Origin: Pirellulaceae bacterium
Lineage (GTDB): Bacteria > Planctomycetota > Planctomycetia > Pirellulales > Pirellulaceae
NCBI GenBank assembly: GCA_028280445.1
Contig: JANQLU010000049.1
Span: 1-40,059, forward strand
Length of the DNA: 40,059 nucleotides
Direction of reading: 5' to 3'
In this document: one piece after another, positions 1-8,200 of the stretch
How positions within the stretch are numbered: the stretch's first letter is position 1
Layout: each line of letters opens with the position of its first letter
Notes under the pieces: generated by a model
Databases searched by the model: none
What the model saw: the letters and a program-made list of their open reading frames with translations, nothing else
Told to the model about the DNA's origin: nothing
Position numbers and translations under genes: made by a program

Positions 1-98
1 GCGAAAAACTGCTTCCAAACAAAAAGCAACCCAAAACCAGACCCAGACAACTGTAAGCATCCAAAATCCCGGACAATATTGGGCTGAGCCAGTGGCAC
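1..98. repeat. 98-bp repeat, left copy of a window-terminal inverted pair
   Basis: Bases 1-98 are the exact reverse complement of 39948-40045, and identity is lost at base 99. Read on the plus strand from base 2 the sequence is open (RKTASKQKATQNQ...) through the repeat and on to a TAG at 170-172, so it could be the 3' end of a gene entering from the left. The peptide is not one I recognise. Because the copy touches the window edge, its true left limit is unknown. Confidence 0.9.
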
Positions 99-184
99 CC
101 ATGAAGGACCAACGTACGGTACATCTTTGGCTCTTCAAGTCCTTCGCTCACGCTTCGCACTTACGACGATAGAAAGTCCGGATG

Positions 185-205
185 ACCGGTGGGAACCGGC
201 CCTAC
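185..205 (-). repeat. single arm of a small GTAGG-CCGGTT-CCAC repeat
   Basis: On the minus strand this reads GTAGGGCCGGTTCCCACCGG. It closely matches the arms of the small palindrome at 37184-37243 (GTAGGACCGGTTTCCACGGG), so a second dispersed repeat family appears at both ends of the window. It lies just downstream of the lipoprotein gene that stops at 220. The rest of 99-219 holds nothing else I can name. Confidence 0.5.
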
Positions 206-219
206 AATTCGCGGTTGAA

Positions 220-834
220 TTATCCTGATTTGGATTCCGTTTTCTTGTCTTCGGATTTCTTTTTGTCACCCGAACTTGACGAACTTTGAGTTTGTAATTG
301 CTCAATGATTTTCTTGAAACGGTCGACGGCCGGTTGGGAAAATTTGTTCGGCTCGTCTTTCAGTTCTTTCTCGGCGATGGCTAACGACGCCTTTGCGGCA
401 TCGAGCTTGATCTCCTTCAACGGTTTTTCGAAACGATCGGCCAGCCAGGCTTCGACCGTACTCATCGAAAATGCGCCATAAGCCGATGAATAAAAATCGG
501 GTCCAGGTTCTTCGACGATTCGCTGAATGAGCCAATAGGCATGCATCCCCATATCAGCTTGCCCCCGAGCCGTATTTTCGATCGCTTTCGTTTTGGGGAT
601 CCGGTCATCGTCCAGATGCATACACAACAACTTAAGCGCTTTGACACCACCTTTTTCAATTTTCTCGACCGCTTCACCGACGGTTTTCTGATCAGAACTG
701 GTCGCAATCGTATCAAAAGCGTCCTTGTAAGGCTGCAACTCCGGATCGAGCTTTTTAACTTCCGGTTTCGATTTTGAACAACCGGCACAAACAGCGATAG
801 CAGCAATCAAGCCCAACACAACGAGTCGTTTCAT
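220..834 (-). CDS. small predicted lipoprotein of unknown function
   Basis: A 204-residue protein. The start chosen is the ATG at 834, because AAAGGA lies about 7 bases upstream and the protein then opens with a lipoprotein signal: MKRLVVLGLIAAIAVCAGC, with the modified Cys at residue 19. A longer reading from 903 would bury this signal. The mature part is helical and charged and has no domain I recognise. The C-terminus is a Ser/Lys-rich tail (SSSSSGDKKKSEDKK), which looks disordered. It is probably attached to a membrane facing the periplasm. The protease gene lies upstream on the same strand, 133 bases away, so the two could be co-transcribed, but I see no direct evidence for that. Existence of the gene is well supported; function is unknown. 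Confidence 0.8.
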   Translation of the reverse strand: MKRLVVLGLIAAIAVCAGCSKSKPEVKKLDPELQPYKDAFDTIATSSDQKTVGEAVEKIEKGGVKALKLLCMHLDDDRIPKTKAIENTARGQADMGMHAYWLIQRIVEEPGPDFYSSAYGAFSMSTVEAWLADRFEKPLKEIKLDAAKASLAIAEKELKDEPNKFSQPAVDRFKKIIEQLQTQSSSSSGDKKKSEDKKTESKSG

Positions 835-967
835 CTTTATTCCTTTTGTCTGGGTACGCCTATCAGACGCGCGATGATACGCCGTTTGTTCCGTAATTTT
901 CATAGAATTCAGGTTTAGATTATCCTAAGACAAAATAGTTACCAGAACTCCGCGCCCGCCACTCAAC

Positions 968-2356
968 CTATAGTTTTTCTCTTTGATCGAGATAGACGTC
1001 CAAATTACGTTTTTCCCCTTGCCGGATCACCACACATTCGACTTGAGTTTGCGGTGTGGTTCGACCTATTTCAGAAAAAAGCTGCTGAGCGTGTTCAATC
1101 GTGACGCCATTCCAAGCAATAATTTTGTCATAAGCAACCATTCCAGCTTTTGCCGCAGGCGTATCGTTGACAACTCGTGTAACGACCGCGCCATTGGGTT
1201 TTTGCATGCTAATTTCATTCAGTTTTTTCAGGGAAACTCTTGAAAACCGAGAAGGCGTCTGTTGATCCAAATAGAGTTCGACGCCCAAATAGCCCCGTTT
1301 TACTTCGCCGTTTTCAATGATTTGTTCAAACACAAATTTGGCGTCGGCACTGGGAACAGCAAAGCTAATGCCCTGAAATTTGTCGCCAAAGATCTGAGTA
1401 TTGATGCCGACAACGCGCCCTTGCGAGTCAACCAACGGTCCACCGCTATTGCCTGGGTTAACGGCCGCATCGGTTTGAATAAATTCCTGCAGAGCACTGT
1501 CCGAACTGACCGACCGTTTTTTCCCACTGACGATGCCTGCGGTCACGCTGTTGTCAAAACCATAGGGACTACCGATCGCCCAAACCATCGAACCAACACG
1601 CAAATTTTTGGAGTCGCCCCACTCGGCAGCAATCAAATTTTTGCGATTGATTTTCAGTACGGCCAAATCGGCGAGTTCGTCATATCCAACCAACTCGGCG
1701 GGCTCGCGGCTTCGATCATACAAAGCCACCAGGATTTTGCCTTTCATATTTGATTTACTGGGAATCGCGTCTTTGATGACATGGTAGTTCGTCATGATGT
1801 AACCGTCGGACGACAACACGACACCCGAACCCTGTCCCCCTTGTAAAATGTTGAATCGCGAAAACCGACCTCGTTTCGATTCGATTCCCGCGCTGATTTT
1901 CACAACGCTTGGACTGATTTTCTGAGCGACCAATTGATAAGCTTGCGAAACATTTTTCAGCGGCATGTCACTGAGAATTTCCGCTGCATTCTCGTACTCC
2001 GCTCTGACTTTGCCCCGCGTAATCGCGTATTGGTATTTCTCGACAATCAATGGGCCGAGCCAAACGACGCAACAGATGAGACAGATCGTCGGCAAAAAGA
2101 AAAACAAGCGGTTACCTGATCGCTGTGTCCGCACTGGAGTTTTCTCCGTGGCACTTGGCGAGACAGCCGAATCTTTCATCGCACCGGTCGACTCGGAATC
2201 AGAGCCAAATGAATTAGAGCCAAAATAAATCGGTGAAGTCGAAGGGCCCGATTGTGGTGGATTGATTGACTGGCTATCGAGTAAATCATCTTTGATATTT
2301 TCACGGTGTTTTTGGGAATCGTCAAATCCAAATTTATCGTCGTGCATAATGCCCAC
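968..2356 (-). CDS. membrane-anchored HtrA/DegP-type serine protease with one PDZ domain
   Basis: A 462-residue S1C-family protease. A long polar N-terminal tail (1-80) precedes a single membrane segment (about 84-105, LFFFLPTICLICC...), then a trypsin-like domain and one PDZ domain (about 355-455). The catalytic triad is visible and intact: His192 in TNYHVIKD, Asp230 in DELADLAVLK and Ser304 in NPGNSGGPL. The PDZ carries a YLGV-type carboxylate-binding loop near 356. The family degrades or refolds damaged envelope proteins; here the N-terminus would be cytoplasmic and the protease extracytoplasmic. The first codon is GTG at 2356; an ATG at 2347 (fourth residue) is equally possible, and neither has a strong ribosome site. 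The 80-residue cytoplasmic tail is longer than in typical DegS proteins. Family assignment is secure; the exact paralogue name is not. Confidence 0.93.
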   Translation of the reverse strand: MGIMHDDKFGFDDSQKHRENIKDDLLDSQSINPPQSGPSTSPIYFGSNSFGSDSESTGAMKDSAVSPSATEKTPVRTQRSGNRLFFFLPTICLICCVVWLGPLIVEKYQYAITRGKVRAEYENAAEILSDMPLKNVSQAYQLVAQKISPSVVKISAGIESKRGRFSRFNILQGGQGSGVVLSSDGYIMTNYHVIKDAIPSKSNMKGKILVALYDRSREPAELVGYDELADLAVLKINRKNLIAAEWGDSKNLRVGSMVWAIGSPYGFDNSVTAGIVSGKKRSVSSDSALQEFIQTDAAVNPGNSGGPLVDSQGRVVGINTQIFGDKFQGISFAVPSADAKFVFEQIIENGEVKRGYLGVELYLDQQTPSRFSRVSLKKLNEISMQKPNGAVVTRVVNDTPAAKAGMVAYDKIIAWNGVTIEHAQQLFSEIGRTTPQTQVECVVIRQGEKRNLDVYLDQREKL

Positions 2357-2513
2357 CGAAATAAAACCAGGCCGCGAATAACATTTTTATTATAAGGGAA
2401 ACTAAGCAAGGTGAAAAACAAAGTTCGTGAATTCGCGTGTTTTCCAGATTGATTTAACGATTTTTTATTGCTTGCGACGTTTCCCATTGATTGTCGCAAA
2501 TGCAAAACTTGTA

Positions 2514-2548
2514 ACAAAAAAACCGCTCCGGCAAGCACCGGGCGGTTT
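2514..2548 (-). terminator. rho-independent terminator of the DUF2330 operon
   Basis: On the minus strand AAACCGCCCGG, a short loop and CCGGAGCGGTTT form a GC-rich hairpin with one bulge, followed by a run of T. It lies about 100 bases past the stop of the last DUF2330 gene (2650) and ahead of the protease gene. That separates the two transcripts. Confidence 0.75.
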
Positions 2549-2649
2549 AATTATGGATGCACTTTTACGATGTATTCGGAAAAAACGAACAAAATGCGTT
2601 TCAAACGAGTTTTTTCGTGAAAGATGTCTACGTGTCTATTTGACAACGA

Positions 2650-5256
2650 TTAAAGATCTTTCAAAACCGATGCATATTGATCTTTTCCTTCGACACCTTG
2701 TTCTTCAAGAATTTTCTTGAGTTCGTCTTTGCCAACACATTTACCCCAGGCGATCAACCATTGTTTCGTTCCAACGTTGTTCCAACCTGGAGATTGGTAT
2801 CCGGCAGCGCGGGCCAAACCCAATGATCGAATGTTGTTGTGAATCTGCGCTTTGGCTTTATCTTCTTTGTTGATGTCCGCCCACAGATGCCAACGAATCA
2901 GGTTGCCGACCAACGCACGAGCGTCCTCTTTTCCCCATCGAATGCCAGGAATGAACAAAGCGTTGCCGCCTCCGGCCCAAGGGGTTTCGTCCGCTTGCGC
3001 GTCAAATTTGGTCATCTCGACGACCTGTTTGACAACCTCTTTTGATTGTCCTTGTTGTGCCAACGTGCCGAGGTAAGCTGCCGCCTGACGTCGAACATTC
3101 GTGTCGTCGTGAGTCAACATTGCCTTGGCCAATTTCTTGGGTCCAAACGCCAGAATCGAAGGTGCGAGTGCTTGGCGCAGTTGAGGCACACGCAACGTCA
3201 CCTTCAAAACGTCGCCAGCCGATGCATCTTTACTGTCGGCCATCATATCGACAATTCGCATACCAATCGGACGCCCCAGAGCAGGGAATTTTTGAATCAA
3301 TTGAGCTTTCTCAAGCAATCCAGGCAGCGTTCGAGTCATTTGAACGCGAGCTGCCGCAGCCCAATCTCGGACAACTTTCTTTTGCTTGGCATCGTCGTGA
3401 ATTCCGAGCAAATGTTCGTCGACGTCCTGTCCACCAATGGCCGCCAGTGCAGCAATTGCCCAACCGCGGCGCGACAGTTCTTTGTCAGTTTTGGCGACAC
3501 TGACCAAACGTGTGACAATCGCATCGCGAGATTTGTCATCTTTTTTGGCATAAGCCACCGATGCCTGAATCGCGGCAGAAGAAGTCTTCGAATCTTTCAA
3601 TGCAGCAACAATGTCATCAATCGATTTCAAATCTTCTTGAGCAAATGCCGATGAACCAGCAAACAACACAGCCATAGCGACCGCGGCGACCACCATACGG
3701 CGTGAACGGCGCCAGTAAAAAACTCCGCCAAACGCGACAATGCCAATGCCCAACAACGCGTATTGCAACCAATTGGTTTTGGAAGCATGTCGCGTTTCGG
3801 TGTTCGTGGTATTCCAATCGATCGCGCCAACTTTCAAGATACCGCCTTTCTTTTTACTCGGACCAAATTCTTTGGCGTCGTAGTTGCGTCGGCGGTTTCG
3901 TTTGCTCGGCATTTGGTATTCGGCAAACTTCAAATTTCGCGACGACAGAACTTCACGAGGAAAGTCACCATCGACGACGGTCATGGTCATTTTTTCTAGC
4001 ATCTTCAAACCTTTTTTCACGGTTTCGTCACGTTTGATATTCAACGATTCAGCAATCGCTTTGTCGAATTGGTTTCCACGCAAGCCAAAATGTTCGCCGA
4101 TTCGCAGCAGCTCTTTTTCAGCCTCTTCATGCACCAGCGACATCGTTTTCGATTCGACTGCGATCATGTCACCGGCGAACAATTCCAATGCAGCTTGCAT
4201 GTGAGGCTTGGGATTGCGACGCTGTTTGAGAGCTTCAGGTGAATAGATGGGTCTGACGATTCGTCCACCCGGCGCAATGCGACTGCCACGAATTGCTTTT
4301 TTATCGCCTGCGACCGGGCCATACATTTTCTTGAACTCTTCTTCCGTTCCGTTGATGATACGAACGGGAAGCGGTTGGGTAAGGTTTGCGATAAGTTGCT
4401 TTCCGGTCAACTGACGTTGTACAAACTCTTCGGGGATCGAACGAATTTTCTTGGGGCCGTCGGTTAACAAGTAAACAATGTTGCGAGTATCGTCGCCGTT
4501 GAAAGTCGAAAGCCGCATTGGAACGACCAATTCATCGGTTTTGAAGCGGAATCCCATGCCCTGAACATGGCCATCAAAAGTGCTCGATTTTGGCATATTT
4601 GGACGAACCTTGCGTTGTCCCGGTGTCGGATCGACTCCCGCTTTCGGACCGACTTTGGATTTAACGGCGACAAAGCACCAACGAGCTTCGATGTATTCAT
4701 CACATGTTTTGTCCATTCCCTTGGGATAGACATATTTGTGTTGTTCCATCCATTTTTTCAAAGCGGCCGAACTACCGGCTTCGAGAACGGCCACTTCGTA
4801 CATCCCGACCGCTTCTTGCTTGACCACCCGAACTTCGTCTTTGGCGAGCGCTTTCGATTTGAGTTCCAATCCACCGCCAGCGGCACCCGCTGCGCGGCGC
4901 ATGCCTCGAAATCGAACCATGGGTCGAAGATCGACGACAACTTCTGGAGGATCGATCGAATTTGCGACATGCTGAAAAACATTGTCAGAGACTTTTCGAA
5001 TGGCCGGAGCCGATGGGAACGGAATCAACATTCCGAAATTGTCGACTTTACCCTGAAAGCCCGGTCGAATCACAAACGTTTCGATGCCATCTTTGTAAAA
5101 CACATAAGTCTTTTGCAGACCTTTTCGTGTAATCGGAACCACGTTGCCGGTGTAAATTGGCGGAACCATACCGCAAGGGTCGGTGTGATGCGCCGACAAA
5201 TTCTGCGTCGCCGAAAAAATCATGGCGATGACGATTGCGGGAGCCAGGAGTTTCAT
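2650..5256 (-). CDS. DUF2330-like module fused to a HEAT-like module
   Basis: An 868-residue secreted, membrane-anchored protein. The ATG at 5256 is preferred over the TTG at 5259 because AAAGG sits 8 bases before it. Residues 1-25 are a signal peptide (cleavage near SAHHTDPCG). Residues 26-about 505 are one DUF2330-like module (DPCGMVPPIYTG, VFYKDG, GFQGKVDNFGMLIPFPSAP), ending in a membrane segment (YALLGIGIVAFGGVFYW) and the basic loop RRSRR. A second signal-like segment follows (MVVAAVAMAVLFAGSSAFA), cleavable before Gln540. Residues 540-868 are alpha-helical and HEAT-like. The architecture repeats the module-anchor-signal-module pattern of the two genes upstream, but the second module belongs to a different family. 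It is the last gene of the operon, 21 bp after the preceding stop. The function of DUF2330 is unknown. The domain name rests on recognition of the motifs, not a search. Confidence 0.85.
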   Translation of the reverse strand: MKLLAPAIVIAMIFSATQNLSAHHTDPCGMVPPIYTGNVVPITRKGLQKTYVFYKDGIETFVIRPGFQGKVDNFGMLIPFPSAPAIRKVSDNVFQHVANSIDPPEVVVDLRPMVRFRGMRRAAGAAGGGLELKSKALAKDEVRVVKQEAVGMYEVAVLEAGSSAALKKWMEQHKYVYPKGMDKTCDEYIEARWCFVAVKSKVGPKAGVDPTPGQRKVRPNMPKSSTFDGHVQGMGFRFKTDELVVPMRLSTFNGDDTRNIVYLLTDGPKKIRSIPEEFVQRQLTGKQLIANLTQPLPVRIINGTEEEFKKMYGPVAGDKKAIRGSRIAPGGRIVRPIYSPEALKQRRNPKPHMQAALELFAGDMIAVESKTMSLVHEEAEKELLRIGEHFGLRGNQFDKAIAESLNIKRDETVKKGLKMLEKMTMTVVDGDFPREVLSSRNLKFAEYQMPSKRNRRRNYDAKEFGPSKKKGGILKVGAIDWNTTNTETRHASKTNWLQYALLGIGIVAFGGVFYWRRSRRMVVAAVAMAVLFAGSSAFAQEDLKSIDDIVAALKDSKTSSAAIQASVAYAKKDDKSRDAIVTRLVSVAKTDKELSRRGWAIAALAAIGGQDVDEHLLGIHDDAKQKKVVRDWAAAARVQMTRTLPGLLEKAQLIQKFPALGRPIGMRIVDMMADSKDASAGDVLKVTLRVPQLRQALAPSILAFGPKKLAKAMLTHDDTNVRRQAAAYLGTLAQQGQSKEVVKQVVEMTKFDAQADETPWAGGGNALFIPGIRWGKEDARALVGNLIRWHLWADINKEDKAKAQIHNNIRSLGLARAAGYQSPGWNNVGTKQWLIAWGKCVGKDELKKILEEQGVEGKDQYASVLKDL
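2653..3639 (-). other. HEAT-like module behind an internal signal-like segment
   Basis: Residues 540-868 of the third operon gene. Repeated amphipathic helices (for example RRGWAIAALAAIGG and VRRQAAAYLGTLAQ) suggest a HEAT/ARM-type scaffold, normally a protein-binding surface. It starts right after SSAFA, a plausible signal peptidase site, so it could be released as a soluble periplasmic protein if the chain is cut there. Confidence 0.6.
3640..5181 (-). repeat. DUF2330-like module 9 (most diverged copy), with anchor and following signal-like segment
   Basis: Residues 26-539 of the third gene. It has the same framework as the other eight copies but many more substitutions (NVVPITRKGLQKTYVFYKDGI). 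Its variable segment (about 4830-4930) is rich in Gly, Ala and Arg (RFRGMRRAAGAAGGG). The anchor-loop sequence differs from the VRRRKTLAAMIAV motif shared by most of the other junctions. Confidence 0.8.
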
Positions 5257-5277
5257 CAAATATGCCTTTCGAAAAAT

Positions 5278-8200
5278 CTATTTGTTCGATCTTGTTGTTC
5301 TAGTTTTACGTTTTCGAATCAGTAGTACCGAAGCTGACAACATGATCAGCCCCGTCAAAATCAACCACGGCGATCGTGCCGATACGACGCGTCTGTTGTT
5401 TTGATTTTGTGGGTCCAAGTGTGACCAATCGACAGCGCCGATTTTGAGGACGCCTTGTTTTTTCACGCCAGGTTTGTTCGTTTTTGGATCGTAATTCAAC
5501 GAGTTGTTACGACGGGCTGGCATTTTGTATGTTGCGAACGTCAGATTGCGTGACGACAATACTTCGCGAGGGAAATCGCCATCGAGCACCGTCAGCGTCA
5601 TCGACTTCAAATCTTTGAGTGCCGACTTAGTCGCCTTGTCGGCCATTTCGGTCAAAGCGTCTGCGTTTGATTTGTCGATCTCTGGTCCACGTAAACCAAA
5701 ATGTTCACCGATGCGAAGGAACTCTTTCTCCATCTCTTCGTGTTCCAACGATAGATTACCCGAAGCGATTGCGGTCAGGTCCGAAGCAAACAATTGCTTG
5801 GCCACACCATTTTTGGGCCCCGGTTTGCGTTGTGCCGGAAGCGATTTCCGGTGCCAGTCCGTCAAGTTCTTTTCAGTGCCGCCAATGATTCGCAGTGGCA
5901 GTGGCTTGGTGACATTCGCAATCAAATCGGCACCCGAAAGCTGGCGTTGGACATATTCTTCGGGGATCGCACGAATCTTTTTGGGACTGTCACTCAACAG
6001 ATAAACGATGTTCCGTGTTTCCCCTTCGTTGAAAGCCGAAAGTCGCATCGGGACTACGAGTTCGTCTGTTTTGAAACGGAATCCCATCCCTTGAACGTGG
6101 CCATCAAAGGTTGAACCCGATGGCAGGTTCGGACTTACTTTCCGTTGACCCGCGCGTGGCTGAACGCCGTCGGATTGATTGACTTTGGTTTTCACAGCGA
6201 CAAAGCACCATTTGATTTCGATATATTCGTCACAGACTTTGTCCATTCCTTTTGGATATTTAAACCCGTTTTTGTCCATCCATTTTTTCAAAGCGGCCGA
6301 ACTGCCGGCTTCGAGGACGGCGACTTCGTACATCCCGACTGCTTCGCGCTTGAGCACTTTGACTCGATGACGATTGCTTTTACCTTGAGCAAACTGCATC
6401 CGGTTTTGCATCGGTGCACCCAACGCATTCATGGCGGCCAGCTTTCGCATTCGAAGATCAACCACAACCTCTGGCGGATCAACGGCATTGGCCACTTGAG
6501 CGAATACGTTGTCAGGTACTTTGCGAAGCGCCGGGGCTGATGGGAATGGAATCAACATTCCAAAATTGTCGACCTTGCCTTGAAAACCGGGTCGGATCAC
6601 AAATGTCTCGACGCCATCTTTGTAGAACACATAGGTTTGCTGCAAACCAATCCGCGTGATCGGAGCGCCTTTACCGGTATAAATTGGTGGCACCATCCCA
6701 CAAGGGTCTTTGGCGGTTGCTGCCGAAGCGGTCACCACACAACCGACGGCAATCATGGCGGCCAGTGTTTTTCGACGACGGACGATCACCATTCCCAAAC
6801 AAACACTCAAGCCGAGCAGACCGATCGTAATCGGCAACAAACCTTTTGAAGCATGGCGTGTTTTGGTGGGCTCCAAGTGCGACCAATCAACCGCACCGAT
6901 TTTGAGAACACCTTCTTTTTTTGCACCCGGTTTGTTGGTTTTTGGATCGTAATTCAATGAGTTATTACGACGTGAAGGCATTTTGTAAGTTGCAAATTTC
7001 AAGTTGCGCGACGAAAGCACTTCGCGAGGGAAATCACCATCGAGCACCGTCAGCGTCATTGAATTCAAATCTTTGAGTGCTGACTTAGTCGCCTTGTCCG
7101 CCATTTCGGCCAAAGCGTCTGTGTTCGATTTATCGATCTCCGGTCCACGCAAACCAAAATGTTCGCCGATGCGGAGGAACTCTTTTTCCATCTCTTCATG
7201 CTCCAACGACAGATTGCCTGTTGCAATCGCCGTCAGGTCCGAAGCAAACAGACGCTTGGCGACACCGTTTTTTGGTTCCGGTTTGCGTTGTGCCGGAAGC
7301 GATTTGCGATGCCAATCGGTGAGGCTTTTCTCGGTACCACCAATGATCCGCAGTGGCAATGGTTTGGTAATGTTAGCGATCAAATCCTTGCCCGTTAGTT
7401 GACGTTGTACGTATTCCTCGGGAATGGCGCGAATCTTTTTGGGACTGTCAGTCAACAGATAAACGATATTCCGCGTTTCCCCTTCGTTGAAAGCCGACAA
7501 CCGCATTGGCACGACCAATTCGTCGGTTTTGAAGCGGAATCCCATTCCTTGAACATGGCCGTCAAATGTCGAACCGGAGGGCAAATTTGGATTCACCTTT
7601 CGCTGACCTGCTTTGGGTTGAACGCCGCCAGCTTGATTGACCTTGGTTTTGACGGCAACGAAACACCATTTCAGTTCGATATATTCATCGCAGACCTTGT
7701 CCATTCCTTTGGGATATTTGAATCCGTTTTTGTCCATCCATTTTTTCAAGGCGGCTGAACTGCCCGCTTCGAGGACCGCGACTTCGTACATCCCGACCGC
7801 TTCACGCTTGAGCACTTTGACTCGATTACGACGGCTTTTCGTTTGTGAAAATTGCATGGCACTTTGCAGTTGAACGCCTGAGGCATTGGCGTTGTTGGCA
7901 AAGATCATTCGGAGATCAACCACAACCTCTGGTGGATCAACCGCATTAGCAACTTGAGAAAATACATTGTCGGGCACTTTGCGAAGCGCCGGGGCCGATG
8001 GGAACGGAATCAACATTCCAAAATTGTCGACCTTGCCTTGAAAACCGGGTCGGATCACAAACGTCTCAACACCGTCTTTGTAAAACACATAAGTTTGCTG
8101 CAAACCGATCCGCGTGATCGGAGCGCCTTTGCCCGTATAAATTGGCGGCACCATTCCACAGGGGTCTTTGGCGGTTGCCGTCGACGCGGCTACGACACAA

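Noticed and set aside
6760..6790. Internal starts at the Met in RRRKTLAAM at module junctions, considered as separate gene starts
   Set aside because: No stop codon lies before them and no ribosome site is seen, so the modules are joined in one frame.
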